In this document: positions 19,660-28,574 of the stretch, in pieces
How the letters are laid out: each line of letters begins with the position of its first letter
Position numbering within the stretch: position 1 is the stretch's first letter
Source: Dinoroseobacter shibae DFL 12 = DSM 16493
GTDB taxonomy: Bacteria > Pseudomonadota > Alphaproteobacteria > Rhodobacterales > Rhodobacteraceae
Reading direction: 5' to 3'
DNA length: 64,000 bases
NCBI RefSeq assembly: GCF_000018145.1
Contig: NC_009952.1
Location: forward strand, 3,658,001-3,722,000
The notes under the pieces: generated by a model
Told to the model about the DNA's origin: nothing
What the model saw: only the letters and a program-made list of their open reading frames with translations
Databases searched by the model: none
Made by a program: the position numbers and the translations under genes

Positions 19660-20262
19660 ATGTCCAAGGACCATCGTTCTCCCTTGTCCCGCCGCCGGTT
19701 CCTGGCGGCAAGCGGTGCTGCGTCGACCCTGCTGGCAAGCCCGGCGCTTGCGCAGATGACCGGCACCACCGAGCTCGAGCAGGACGTCACCCAGACCGTG
19801 CGCCGCAACGTCTCCAGCTTCCGCGCGCTGGACTGGCGGCCCTATTTCTCGAACACCCGCAACGGCGCGGTTCTGGTCGATATCTCGTCCCGGGCGCTGC
19901 ATTTCTGGTCCGAGGATCAGACCGAGTACAAGCTCTACCCGACCTCCGTGCCCCTGACCGAGGACCTGACCCGCACCGGGCGCACGAGCATCACCAAGAA
20001 GGTCGAAGGCCCCAGCTGGCGTCCGACCCCGGCGATGCGGCAGCGTAATCCGGAATGGCCCGAGTTCATCCCGCCCGGGCCCGATAACCCGATGGGCACC
20101 CATGCCATGCACCTGACCTGGACCTATTACCGGATCCACGGCACCCACGACACGCGCAAGATCGGGCGCCGCTCGTCGAATGGCTGCATCGGATTGTTCA
20201 ACGAGGATATCGCGGAGCTGTATTCCAAGTGCAAGGTGGGCACCCAGGTCCTGTTGATCTGA
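19660..20262 (+). CDS. L,D-transpeptidase (ErfK/YbiS/YcfS/YnhG type), Tat-exported
   Basis: 200 residues. The N terminus has a twin-arginine signal (SRRRFLAASGAAST, then ASPALA cleavage near residue 31). The catalytic motif is complete: HGTHDTRKIGRR then SSNGCIGLFNED, with His and the Cys nucleophile. The enzyme acts on peptidoglycan in the periplasm. The predicted Tat export is typical for this family in Rhodobacterales. A stem-loop terminator follows at 20291. Confidence 0.9.
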   Translation: MSKDHRSPLSRRRFLAASGAASTLLASPALAQMTGTTELEQDVTQTVRRNVSSFRALDWRPYFSNTRNGAVLVDISSRALHFWSEDQTEYKLYPTSVPLTEDLTRTGRTSITKKVEGPSWRPTPAMRQRNPEWPEFIPPGPDNPMGTHAMHLTWTYYRIHGTHDTRKIGRRSSNGCIGLFNEDIAELYSKCKVGTQVLLI

Positions 20263-20290
20263 CCCGGAGGATCCGGTCCCCGACTCTCCC

Positions 20291-20320
20291 CGCGGCGCCC
20301 TGTGGCGCCGCGTTCGTTTT
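20291..20320 (+). terminator. rho-independent terminator after the L,D-transpeptidase gene
   Basis: A nine-base-pair GC stem (CGCGGCGCC / GGCGCCGCG) with a CTGT loop, followed by a T-rich stretch (TTCGTTTT). Confidence 0.8.
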
Positions 20321-20641
20321 CAGCGCAGGCCGCCTCGACGTGCCGCCGCCGGAAGGCACCGGAAAGCGCTTCAAGAACCTGTCACAATCCCCGGAATTTT
20401 CTGAGATAACCGGGCGCGCATGCGCCAGACCGATCAATTCCGCCCGTCGATGGCCCGAGACTGCGCAAGAGTGTTGCTATTTTGACGACATTTACCTGTC
20501 CGAAAGGCCCTTGATATTGGCCCGATTGCATTCTGCAGGTTCTCCTGCTTAAAAAAAGTGTACGAGGTACAGTCTAGAACGCTCACCAGCGTCTTCTGGC
20601 GTGTCCAAGTCGTAATTGTGAGCATCTCTTTGGAGGGAACC
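20321..20641. other. 321-base stretch without a recognised gene
   Basis: It lies between the terminator above and the 58-residue secreted protein gene. No convincing reading frame is seen. The part nearest the small gene is AT-richer than its surroundings (run of seven A near 20553) and holds two short perfect inverted repeats (TGTACGAGGTACA near 20561; ACGCTCACCAGCGT near 20579). A strong ribosome site (GGAGGGAACC) ends it. It could be a long 5' leader with the promoter in the AT-rich part or hold a small RNA; neither is shown. Confidence 0.4.
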
Positions 20642-20818
20642 ATGAAAAAGCTCGTCCTTGCCGCCGCTCTGGCCGCAGCAGCAACCACCGCAACCGCAGG
20701 CTCCATGGAAGAGCCCATGATGGAAATGCCGGTGATCGTCGAAGAAACCAACACCAGCGCAACCGGTTGGGTTGTTCCGCTCCTGCTGGTCGCGGTTCTG
20801 GCGGCTGTCGCAAGCTAA
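20642..20818 (+). CDS. 58-residue secreted or membrane-anchored miniprotein, function unknown
   Basis: 58 residues. A GGAGG site lies before the ATG and a terminator directly follows, which supports a real gene. The N terminus is a clear Sec signal peptide (MKKLVLAAALAAAATTATA, cleavage near residue 19). A short acidic, Met-rich stretch (SMEEPMMEMPVIVEE) follows, then a C-terminal hydrophobic segment (GWVVPLLLVAVLAAVAS) long enough to span the membrane. I do not recognise the family. It is convergent with ferrochelatase hemH. Confidence 0.7.
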   Translation: MKKLVLAAALAAAATTATAGSMEEPMMEMPVIVEETNTSATGWVVPLLLVAVLAAVAS

Positions 20819-20846
20819 TCGCTTCGCACCGACCTAGTTATGGATC

Positions 20847-20872
20847 GAGGCGGCCCTTGGGCCGCCTCTTTT
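20847..20872 (+). terminator. rho-independent terminator after the miniprotein gene
   Basis: A ten-base-pair stem (GAGGCGGCCC / GGGCCGCCTC) with a two-base loop and a following TTTTC. It lies between the convergent miniprotein and hemH genes. Confidence 0.88.
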
Positions 20873-20931
20873 CGTGTGATCATCCGGCTGTGACCACCTG
20901 AGGGCCGCGCCGCGGCCCGCAGGTCCGTGGA

Positions 20932-22020
20932 TCAGCCCTTCGGCGCGATCCAGCCCGCAAGGTTTTCTTCCACGACCTTGGCCAGCGCCGCGATATGGGC
21001 GTCGTCGTCATTCAGGCAGGGGATATAGGTGAACTCTTCGCCGCCCGCCTCCTCGAAGCTCTCCTTGATCTCTTCGTTGATCTCTTCGAGCGTTTCGATG
21101 CAGTCGGCGGAAAATGCCGGCGCGATCACCGCGATCTTCTTCTTGCCGGTCTCGGCCAGGCGCGCGACCTCTTCGACCGTGTAGGGCTTGAGCCATTCCT
21201 CCGGGCCGAACCGGCTCTGGAAGGTGGTCACGATCTCGCCCTCCGGCCAGCCCAGCCGTTCCTTGAGCAGGCGCGAGGTCTTCTGACACTGGCAGTGGTA
21301 CGGGTCACCCTCCATCAGGTACCGCTTCGGCACCCCGTGATAGGACGCGACCAGCACGTCGGGGCGGGTTTCCATGTCCGCATAGGCGCGCTCCACGGAC
21401 TGGGCCAGCGCCTCGATATACATCGGATGCTCGAAATACGGCTCCACCGTGCGCACGATCGGCTGCCACTTGATATGCTCCAGCGACCGGAAGAACTGGT
21501 CGCAGGCCGTGGCCGAGGTCGCGCCCGCATATTGCGGATAGAGCGGGAAGAACAGGATCTTCTGGCAGCCCTGCTTCTGCAATTCCTCCACCTTCGACTT
21601 GGTGGACGGATTGCCGTAGCGCATGCAGAAATCCACCACCACGTCATCGCCGAACCGAGCCTGCATCGCCGCCTTCATCTTGGCGGTCTGATCCTTGGTG
21701 ATGGTCATCAGCGGGCTCTCCCCCGCCTCTTCGTTCCAGATCGACTTGTAGGCCGCACCCGAGCTGAAGGGCCGCTTGGTCAGGATCACCAGCTGCAACA
21801 GCGGTTGCCAGATCCAGGGGCTGTAATCGATCACCCGCTTGTCGGACAGGAATTCATTCAGATACCGCCGCATCGACCAATAGTCATAATTGTCCGGCGT
21901 CCCGAGATTGGCCAGCAGTACGCCGACCTTGCCGAAATTGACCGGCGGGTGATCACCGGGCAGGTGGGACGAGGTCGTCTTGGACATCATGTTCATCGGT
22001 TCTGTGCCTCTGTCAGCCAT
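20932..22020 (-). CDS. hemH: ferrochelatase
   Basis: 362 residues from the ATG at 22020; internal Met codons at residues 9 and 11 are possible alternative starts. It inserts Fe(II) into protoporphyrin IX to make heme, competing with Mg chelatase (bchHID in this window) for the same porphyrin. Family motifs are visible: LLANLGTPD near the start, FFPLYPQYAGAT, the catalytic His region ASYHGVPKRY and the late APAFSADCIETLEEI. The start overlaps the end of the upstream methyltransferase gene, so the two are coupled. Confidence 0.95.
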   Translation of the reverse strand: MADRGTEPMNMMSKTTSSHLPGDHPPVNFGKVGVLLANLGTPDNYDYWSMRRYLNEFLSDKRVIDYSPWIWQPLLQLVILTKRPFSSGAAYKSIWNEEAGESPLMTITKDQTAKMKAAMQARFGDDVVVDFCMRYGNPSTKSKVEELQKQGCQKILFFPLYPQYAGATSATACDQFFRSLEHIKWQPIVRTVEPYFEHPMYIEALAQSVERAYADMETRPDVLVASYHGVPKRYLMEGDPYHCQCQKTSRLLKERLGWPEGEIVTTFQSRFGPEEWLKPYTVEEVARLAETGKKKIAVIAPAFSADCIETLEEINEEIKESFEEAGGEEFTYIPCLNDDDAHIAALAKVVEENLAGWIAPKG

Positions 22021-22882
22021 CGCCGTCCCTGCGTGGGGTCGGGTCGGTCACTGGGTTCATATCTCGGTCGAATTCCACGGATCCAAGGGCTTCGGCAAGC
22101 CTGTGGGACGCGGAGCCCGGTTTTAGCGGTTGCGGTTGCGACGCCGCAGGCGCCCATCCGGTCAAAAAAGCAAACTGGAACGTAGCGCGCACGCGCCCAT
22201 TGTCCCCCGGAAATTCACGGGCATAGATTTCCACCGCCCGGGCCAGCACGTCGCGGCGCAGAAACCGGCGCTCGCGCTGGGCCAGGGCATTGGTCTCGCC
22301 CATGGCGCGCAGCTCCCGCATCAGGTGCAGCGGCGTGGCATATTCCACCGCGCGCGGGGACAGGTCGGCCACCGGCAGGGCAAAGCCCGCCCGCTGCAAA
22401 AGCCCGCCCATGTCCCTCAGGTCGCCCATCGGCGCCACCCGCGGGCTGAGCCCGCCGCGTTGTCGGGTCTCGGCTTCGGCCAGGGCCACGCGCAGCTCGC
22501 GCAATGTCTCGCCCGCAAAGGCCACGGCCAGGAACAGCCCGTCAGGTTTCAGCGCCCGGCGCGCCTGCACCAGCTGGCCGACCGGATCGTCGGCCCAATG
22601 CAGCGCCATGGCGTGGATCACCAAGTCATGGGCGCCTTCGCGCAGGTCCAGAACTTCCGTGTCGGGCACGACCACGGCTTCCGGTACGGCATCTGCCCAG
22701 AATTCGGGAAAACCGGTCACGATCGCGGGCTTGGTAAAGCTCCTGTTAACCTCGTCCAGTCTTTCCTGAACCTCATGAAGAGCTTCGACATGCAGAAACG
22801 ACTCGGGCCCCGCCCCCTTGCGGGCCCGGGCACGGTGCGCCTCCAGGGCGGCACGATCTGCAAGTCGGGGCGGTACGCTCAT
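22013..22882 (-). CDS. SAM-dependent methyltransferase, BioC-like
   Basis: 289 residues. It has a Rossmann methyltransferase middle part (LREGAHDLVIHAMALHWADDPVGQLVQA is the post-motif region) and a C-terminal FQFAFLTGWAP tail. It resembles the NDUFAF5/BioC-like proteins common in alphaproteobacteria. The glycine-rich SAM motif is weak, and the region where it should be (residues about 45-60) reads as PAIVTGFPEF, so the activity is uncertain. It is divergent from comF with a 30-base gap, and hemH follows with an eight-base overlap. Proposed roles include methylation or hydroxylation in complex I assembly; not shown here. Confidence 0.78.
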   Translation of the reverse strand: MSVPPRLADRAALEAHRARARKGAGPESFLHVEALHEVQERLDEVNRSFTKPAIVTGFPEFWADAVPEAVVVPDTEVLDLREGAHDLVIHAMALHWADDPVGQLVQARRALKPDGLFLAVAFAGETLRELRVALAEAETRQRGGLSPRVAPMGDLRDMGGLLQRAGFALPVADLSPRAVEYATPLHLMRELRAMGETNALAQRERRFLRRDVLARAVEIYAREFPGDNGRVRATFQFAFLTGWAPAASQPQPLKPGSASHRLAEALGSVEFDRDMNPVTDPTPRRDGDG

Positions 22883-22912
22883 GATGAACCTTCAATTGAG
22901 AGGCGTATTTAA

Positions 22913-23689
22913 GTGTTTCACGGGCAATTGCAAACCGCCTTGCGGACGGTCTATCCGCCAAGTTGCATCACGTGCCGCGCGCCGGTGGCCAGCGATTTCG
23001 GCCTTTGCGGCGAATGCCTGCGCCAGACACCCTTCATCGCCGGGGGGATTTGCAATACCTGCGGGGTGCCCGTTGCGGGGCTGTCCGAGACCGAAACCGA
23101 CATCTGCGAAGACTGTCTGAACATTCCGCGCCCCTGGTCCCGGGGCCGCGCAGTGATGACCTACCAGGATATGGGCCGCACGCTCGTGCTGCAGCTCAAG
23201 CATAGCGACCGCACCGATCTCGCACGGCCCGCCGGGGCCTGGCTGGCCAGGGCGGCGCGGCCGCTCGTTCAGGGCAACACGCTGGTGCTGCCGGTGCCGA
23301 TGCATCGCACGCGACTTCTGCGGCGCACCTATAACCAGGCGGTGCTGCTGGCGCGGGTCGCGGCCCGGCATCTCGAACGGCAGATGGTGCCAGACCTTCT
23401 GACCCGGACCCGGCGCACGCCGATGCAGGACCAGCGCAGCTTCGAGGAACGCTTTGCCAATCTCGACGGTGCGGTGTCGGTCTGCGGCGCCCGCGCGCGC
23501 AGTGCCGGGATCGCCGGGCGGCACGTGCTGCTGATCGACGACGTGATGACAAGTGGCGCGACCCTGGCGGCCTGTGCAGCCGCCTGTCTCGAGGCCGGCG
23601 CGGAGGAGGTGGACATCGCCGTTCTGGCCCGCGTCCACCGCGAGGAATTCGTCGGTCGCCCGCGCGCCTCCCCGGATGCTGCGCCCTGA
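22913..23689 (+). CDS. comF: ComF-family phosphoribosyltransferase-like protein
   Basis: 258 residues, starting with GTG at 22913. An N-terminal zinc-finger-like region has four Cys pairs (CITCRAP, CGEC, CNTCG, CEDC; residues about 18-65). A PRTase-fold domain follows, with the PRPP-binding loop VLLIDDVMTSGATL near residue 205. Homologs act in DNA uptake in competent bacteria, but in most alphaproteobacteria this is a conserved gene of uncertain role, often followed by glutaredoxin and a nitrilase-family gene. Here photosynthesis genes follow instead (see findings). Confidence 0.88.
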   Translation: MFHGQLQTALRTVYPPSCITCRAPVASDFGLCGECLRQTPFIAGGICNTCGVPVAGLSETETDICEDCLNIPRPWSRGRAVMTYQDMGRTLVLQLKHSDRTDLARPAGAWLARAARPLVQGNTLVLPVPMHRTRLLRRTYNQAVLLARVAARHLERQMVPDLLTRTRRTPMQDQRSFEERFANLDGAVSVCGARARSAGIAGRHVLLIDDVMTSGATLAACAAACLEAGAEEVDIAVLARVHREEFVGRPRASPDAAP

Positions 23690-23717
23690 AATAAGACTTT
23701 CGGATTTACACATAATG

Positions 23718-23735
23718 TGTCAGACTAAGTTTACA
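23718..23735. promoter_or_regulatory. PpsR/CrtJ box upstream of crtA
   Basis: Exact TGT-N12-ACA match (TGTCAGACTAAGTTTACA), ending seven bases before the crtA start. An overlapping palindrome (ACACATAATGTGT at 23708) sits on its left side. PpsR represses photosynthesis genes aerobically by binding this motif. Only one exact box is found here. Confidence 0.75.
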
Positions 23736-23742
23736 CATTGGA

Positions 23743-24489
23743 GTGAGTCCGATTCAGACCGTCAGTCTCAGCCTCTTTCGCTTCGACAGCGCACTTGACC
23801 GCCTCTGGGCGCTCGCCCAGATGGGCGCGGCCCGGTTCAGCTTGCCCAGAACACCCGATATCGGGTTCTGGAAGCTCTGCGGCTCCGGCTCGGGCGAAGG
23901 CTTCACACCCGTTCCCAACACCTCCGTCTACGCCATCCTCGCGACCTGGCCCGACGCGGCCACCGCCCGGGCCCGTACTCGCGAGGCCCCGGTCTGGGCG
24001 CGCTACCGCGCCCGCGCGGCCGAGGACTGGACGATATTCCTCGCCCCCACCTCCGTGCGCGGCGCGTGGTCGGGCCAGACCCCGTTCGAGGTGACCGCCC
24101 CCGCGACCCCGGGCCCCCTGGCCGCGCTCACACGCGCCACGGTCAAACCCAGCCGGGCACTGAAATTCTGGAAACACGAGCCCGCGATCAGCGACATGAT
24201 CGGGCGCGACCCCAATGTCATCTTCAAGATCGGCATCGGCGAGGTCCCCCTGATGCAGCAGGTCACCTTCTCGATCTGGCCCGATGCCACCAGCATGTGC
24301 GCCTTCGCCCGCAAGGGCGGCCCCCATGCCGAGGCGATCCGCGCCGTCCGCGACGGCGGCCTCTTCGCCGAAGAGCTCTATGCCCGCTTCACCGTCCTGG
24401 GCGATCACGGCTCGTGGGAGGGGCGCCGCCCTCTCGCCAGCCTTACCGCCCCCACGCCCACCGATACGCCCGCCGAGGAATACGCATGA
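23743..24489 (+). CDS. crtA: spheroidene monooxygenase
   Basis: 248 residues, starting with GTG at 23743 after a GGAG site. CrtA adds the keto group to spheroidene to make spheroidenone, an oxygen-dependent step of the spheroidene carotenoid pathway. The sequence shows the family's ending pattern ([33 protein letters not shown]) and the central [14 protein letters not shown] segment. The stop overlaps the bchI start (ATGA). It leads the crtA-bchI-bchD-bchO operon. Its presence predicts a red, spheroidenone-coloured cell under air. Confidence 0.93.
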   Translation: MSPIQTVSLSLFRFDSALDRLWALAQMGAARFSLPRTPDIGFWKLCGSGSGEGFTPVPNTSVYAILATWPDAATARARTREAPVWARYRARAAEDWTIFLAPTSVRGAWSGQTPFEVTAPATPGPLAALTRATVKPSRALKFWKHEPAISDMIGRDPNVIFKIGIGEVPLMQQVTFSIWPDATSMCAFARKGGPHAEAIRAVRDGGLFAEELYARFTVLGDHGSWEGRRPLASLTAPTPTDTPAEEYA

Positions 24490-25490
24490 CCCATCCCTTC
24501 CCGTTCTCCGCCATCGTGGGCCAGTCCGAAATGAAACAGGCGATGGTGCTCACGGCCATCGACCCCTCCATCGGCGGGGTGCTGGTTTTCGGGGATCGCG
24601 GCACCGGCAAATCCACCTCCGTCCGCGCGCTCGCCGCCCTTCTGCCCGAGATCGACGTGGTCGCGGGCTGCCCCTGCAACTCCGCCACGCCTGCGGCCGT
24701 GCCGGACTGGGCCGAGGGCGTCGGCACCGAGATCGTCTCGAAACCCACCCCCGTGATCGACCTGCCCCTCGGTGCCACCGAAGACCGCGTGGTCGGCGCG
24801 CTCGACATCGAACGGGCGCTGACCCGGGGCGAGAAGGCGTTCGAGCCCGGCCTGCTGGCCCGCGCCAATCGCGGCTATCTCTATATCGACGAGGTCAACC
24901 TGCTGGAGGATCACATCGTCGACCTGCTGCTCGACGTGGCGGTCTCCGGCGAAAACGTGATCGAACGCGAAGGCCTGTCGATCCGCCACCCCGCGCGCTT
25001 CGTCCTCGTCGGCTCCGGCAACCCCGAGGAAGGCGAGCTGCGCCCGCAGTTGCTCGACCGGTTCGGGCTCAGTGTCGAGGTCGCCTCCCCCAACAACATC
25101 GATGACCGGATCGAGGTGATCCGCCGCCGCGACGCCTACGAGATGGATTACGACGCCTTCATGGCCCATTGGCAGGGGGAGGATGCCTCGCTCCGCAAGC
25201 GCATCCTCGAAGCGCGCAAGATCCTCCGCGCCATCGAAACCCCCGACGCCACCCTGCGCGACTGCGCCGAGCTCTGCGTGGCCCTCGGCGCCGACGGTCT
25301 GCGCGGGGAGTTGACGCTGCTGAAGGCCGCCCGCGCCGTGGCCGCCTATTCCGGGGCCGAAACCGTGGGGCGCGAGCACCTGCGCACCATCGCCGCCTCG
25401 GCCCTGCGCCACCGCCTGCGCCGCGACCCGCTGGACGAGGCCGGGTCCACCACCCGCGTCGCCCGCGTGGTCGACAGCGTCCTGGCCTGA
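24486..25490 (+). CDS. bchI: magnesium chelatase subunit I
   Basis: 334 residues from the ATG at 24486; the frame is open upstream only inside crtA. This is the AAA+ motor subunit of Mg chelatase, which with BchD and BchH inserts Mg into protoporphyrin IX, the first committed step of bacteriochlorophyll synthesis. Walker A is residues 36-44 (GDRGTGKST), Walker B is [10 protein letters not shown] at 131-140, and the sensor region [21 protein letters not shown] follows. Length is typical. bchD begins eight bases after its stop. Confidence 0.96.
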   Translation: MTHPFPFSAIVGQSEMKQAMVLTAIDPSIGGVLVFGDRGTGKSTSVRALAALLPEIDVVAGCPCNSATPAAVPDWAEGVGTEIVSKPTPVIDLPLGATEDRVVGALDIERALTRGEKAFEPGLLARANRGYLYIDEVNLLEDHIVDLLLDVAVSGENVIEREGLSIRHPARFVLVGSGNPEEGELRPQLLDRFGLSVEVASPNNIDDRIEVIRRRDAYEMDYDAFMAHWQGEDASLRKRILEARKILRAIETPDATLRDCAELCVALGADGLRGELTLLKAARAVAAYSGAETVGREHLRTIAASALRHRLRRDPLDEAGSTTRVARVVDSVLA

Positions 25491-25498
25491 GGGGCCGC

Positions 25499-27220
25499 GT
25501 GATCCCGCCCACCCATATGGACCCGGTCGAACGCTGGGCCCAGGCGGCCACCGCCGCCGCCCTGCTGGCCATCGACCCCGAGGGGCTCGGCGGGCTGTGG
25601 CTCCGCGCGCGCTCAGGCCCGGCGCGCGACCGGCTGCTCGCGGGCCTGCGCGGGCTGCTCACCGCCCCGCGCCGCATGCCCCCCGGCATCGCCGACGCGC
25701 AGCTTTTCGGCGGCGTGGACCTCGCCGCGACCCTGTCTGCGGGCCAACTCGTGCGCGCCCCCGGCCTGCTCGGCAGCGGCCCCGTCGCCCTGATCGCCCC
25801 CATGGCGGAACGGATGACGCCGGGCCTTGCCGCCCGCCTCGCCCAAACCCTCGATGCATCCCAGGGCCATTGCCTCATCGCCCTGGACGAAGGGGCCGAG
25901 CCCGACGAACGCCTCGCCGCCTCTCTCGCCGACAGGCTCGCGCTGCATATCGACCTCGACGGGCTGGCGCTGGCCGACTGCCCGCCCCCCGCCTTCGACG
26001 CGGAGGAGATCGCCCGCGCGCGCACCTACCTGCCCCATGTGCGCCTCGGCCCTGACGCCCATGCCGCCCTCACCGTCGCCGCCCTGCGCCTCGGCATCGA
26101 CAGCCTGCGCGCCCCCCTGCTCGCGGCCCGCGCCGCCCGGGCGCTTGCCGCGCTCGATGGCCGCGACACCGCGGACGAGGACGACCTCGTGACCGCCACG
26201 GAACTGGTGCTCGCCCCCCGCGCGACCCGTTTCCCCGAGGAGGACACCGACGAGGCCGAGCCGCCCCAGGACGCCCCCGAACCCCCGCCCGAAACCGACG
26301 CCGCGCCCGAGGACGAACTGGACGAGACCGACCCGCCCCAGCGCCTGCCGGAAGAGATCCTGCTGCAGGCCGCCAAGGCCGTCCTGCCGCCGGACCTGCT
26401 GGCCAGGCTTGCCGCCGCGAAGGCCCCTAAGACCGCCAAATCCGGGGCCGGGGCCGGGGCCGCGAAGAAAGGCAACCGCCGGGGCCGCCCCCTGCCGTCC
26501 CGCCCGGGCCGGATCGACGGGCAGTCCCGCATCGACCTCGTCGCCACCCTGCGCGCCGCAGCACCCTGGCAGACCATCCGCCGCAAGCTGACCCCCGACG
26601 CCCCGCAAAAGGTGCTGGTCCGGTCCGAGGATATCCGCCTGCGCCGGTTCGAGGAAAAATCCGACCGCCTGCTGATCTTCGCCGTGGACGCCTCCGGCTC
26701 CGCTGCCCTTGCGCGCCTGGCCGAGGCCAAGGGCGCGGTCGAGCTGATGCTGGCGGAGGCTTACGCGCGCCGCGACCACGTCGCCCTCATCGCCTTCCGG
26801 GGCACCGGCGCGGACCTTCTGCTGCCGCCGACCCGGTCGCTGGTCCAGACCAAGCGCCGCCTCGCCGCGCTTCCCGGCGGGGGCGGCACACCGCTCGCCG
26901 CGGGCCTGCGCGCCTCGCTGGACCTCGCCGCACTCAGCAAGGGTCGCGGCCTCAGCCCCACCATCGCGCTCCTGACCGACGGGCGGGCCAATATCGCGCT
27001 CGACGGCACCGCCAACCGGCCTGCCGCCGCCGAGGACGCCCGCGCCATGGCCCGCGCCCTGCGCGCCCAGGCGACACCCTCAATCGTCATCGACATGGGC
27101 AACCGGCCCCAGGCGCAGCTGCGCGATCTCGCGGGCGATCTGGCCGCCCCCTACATCCCCATGCCCCGCGCCGACAGCCAGCGTCTCTCCACCGCGGTGA
27201 CTGCGGCGCTCGACTCATGA
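25499..27220 (+). CDS. bchD: magnesium chelatase subunit D
   Basis: 573 residues from the GTG at 25499 (GAGGGG site); an ATG at 25517 is the alternative. An AAA+-like N-terminal half without a proper Walker A leads to a proline- and acid-rich linker (about residues 245-290). A C-terminal von Willebrand factor A domain follows, with a MIDAS-type motif (FAVDASGSAALARL near residue 395 and LLTDGRAN). BchD is the platform for the BchI ring and contacts BchH. The stop overlaps the bchO start. Confidence 0.95.
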   Translation: MIPPTHMDPVERWAQAATAAALLAIDPEGLGGLWLRARSGPARDRLLAGLRGLLTAPRRMPPGIADAQLFGGVDLAATLSAGQLVRAPGLLGSGPVALIAPMAERMTPGLAARLAQTLDASQGHCLIALDEGAEPDERLAASLADRLALHIDLDGLALADCPPPAFDAEEIARARTYLPHVRLGPDAHAALTVAALRLGIDSLRAPLLAARAARALAALDGRDTADEDDLVTATELVLAPRATRFPEEDTDEAEPPQDAPEPPPETDAAPEDELDETDPPQRLPEEILLQAAKAVLPPDLLARLAAAKAPKTAKSGAGAGAAKKGNRRGRPLPSRPGRIDGQSRIDLVATLRAAAPWQTIRRKLTPDAPQKVLVRSEDIRLRRFEEKSDRLLIFAVDASGSAALARLAEAKGAVELMLAEAYARRDHVALIAFRGTGADLLLPPTRSLVQTKRRLAALPGGGGTPLAAGLRASLDLAALSKGRGLSPTIALLTDGRANIALDGTANRPAAAEDARAMARALRAQATPSIVIDMGNRPQAQLRDLAGDLAAPYIPMPRADSQRLSTAVTAALDS

Positions 27221-28125
27221 ACTGGAACCTGGAGAAGGCCCACTGGCCCCATGCCTGGGCCAGTCGCTTCCTGCGTGTCAGCCCGCACCAATGGCATGTG
27301 CAGGTGATGGGGCCAGACAAGGGCCAGGCGCCGACGCTGTTGCTGCTGCACGGGGCGGGGGCCTCGCTGCACTCCTTCGCCGACCTGATGGACCGGCTCG
27401 CGCCGCGCTTCCGGCTGGTGGCCGTCGACCTGCCCGGACACGGCTTCACCACCAAGGGCAGCTCCATGCGATCCAGCCTCGACGCGGTGGCGGAGGATCT
27501 GACCAAGCTGCTCGTGAAACAGGACCTTCTGCCAGACGCGATCATCGGCCATTCCGCCGGGGCCGCCGTTGGGCTGGAGCTGACGACGCGCCTGCCGACC
27601 CCGCCCCGGGGCCTCGTCGCCCTGAACGGCGCCTTCGCGGAATTCGACGGGGTCGCGGGCTGGCTCTTTCCGATGCTGGCCAAGATGCTGGCGCTGAACC
27701 CGTTCACCGCGCTGGTCTTCGCCAACACCACCACCCCGCGCAGCGTTCGCCAACTGATCGAGGCGACCGGCTCCGAGCTGACCGAGGCGCAACTCGGCCT
27801 CTACTTCCGGCTGGTGCGGGACCGCGCCCATGTCTCCGGCGCGCTGGCGATGATGTCCCGCTGGGACCTGCGCCCCCTCAACCGCAAGATGCCGAATATC
27901 GACACCCCCGCGCTGTTGCTGACCGGCGCGCGCGACAAAGCCGTGGCCCCCCAGGTCTCGATCGACGCCGCGCGCAAGCTGCCCAACGCCACGACCCGCA
28001 CCCTGCCGGCCCTCGGCCACCTGATGCACGAGGAACGCCCCGACCTGATCGCGGCGGAAATCGAAGGGTTCCTGGCCGGTCTCGACCTGCATCCGGCACG
28101 ATCGCAGACGTCCCGCTCCGCCTAG
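27217..28125 (+). CDS. bchO: BchO, alpha/beta hydrolase of the Mg chelatase operon
   Basis: 302 residues. Alpha/beta-hydrolase fold: oxyanion loop LLLLHGAGASLHS near residue 42, nucleophile elbow IGHSAGAAVG (Ser about 111), late Asp in GARDKAVAP and His in LPALGHLMHEE. BchO is linked with Mg chelatase in purple bacteria, but its reaction is not firmly established. It overlaps bchD by four bases and ends tail to tail (four-base overlap) with the MarR gene. Confidence 0.93.
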   Translation: MNWNLEKAHWPHAWASRFLRVSPHQWHVQVMGPDKGQAPTLLLLHGAGASLHSFADLMDRLAPRFRLVAVDLPGHGFTTKGSSMRSSLDAVAEDLTKLLVKQDLLPDAIIGHSAGAAVGLELTTRLPTPPRGLVALNGAFAEFDGVAGWLFPMLAKMLALNPFTALVFANTTTPRSVRQLIEATGSELTEAQLGLYFRLVRDRAHVSGALAMMSRWDLRPLNRKMPNIDTPALLLTGARDKAVAPQVSIDAARKLPNATTRTLPALGHLMHEERPDLIAAEIEGFLAGLDLHPARSQTSRSA

Positions 28126-28574
28126 GGCTTGGTGTCGTCCTGCTCCAGCCGCACCCGCAACTCCCGCAGGATCGGCAAGACCGCGCGCACCTTCTCCGCC
28201 CCCAGGCTGGAGGTCATCTCGGCGATGATCGGCGTGATCACCTGCAAGGCCGCATCCCGCGCCGCCCGCCCCGCCGGGCTGACCGCCACCAGCTTGCGCC
28301 GCGCATCGTCCCAGTCGGGCCGGATATGCACATGCCCCGCCGCCTCCAGCTTGCCCAGCGTGTTGGTCATCGCCCCCTTGGTGACGTGGAAACTCCGCGC
28401 CAGCTGTGCCGGGGTCCGCTCGGCCGAGGTGTTCGCCAGATGGTTCAGCACCGAGAAATGGCTCAGCTCCATCCCCTTCGGCAGGGCCTTGGACAGCCGC
28501 GCGCGGGCCAGCTGATCGGTGGTGATCAGTTCCGACAGAAGGGAAATCGCAAGGGCGTCATTGACCGTGTTCAT
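28122..28574 (-). CDS. MarR-family transcriptional regulator
   Basis: 150 residues with a MarR winged helix: MELSHFSVLNHLAN, then TPAQLARSFHVTKGAMTNTLGKLEAAGHV (recognition helix near residues 60-80) and the wing DWDDARRKLVAVSPAGR. The target and ligand are unknown. It is the last gene of a three-gene minus-strand operon grx-nitrilase-marR with four-base overlaps throughout. Its stop overlaps the bchO stop. Confidence 0.88.
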   Translation of the reverse strand: MNTVNDALAISLLSELITTDQLARARLSKALPKGMELSHFSVLNHLANTSAERTPAQLARSFHVTKGAMTNTLGKLEAAGHVHIRPDWDDARRKLVAVSPAGRAARDAALQVITPIIAEMTSSLGAEKVRAVLPILRELRVRLEQDDTKP

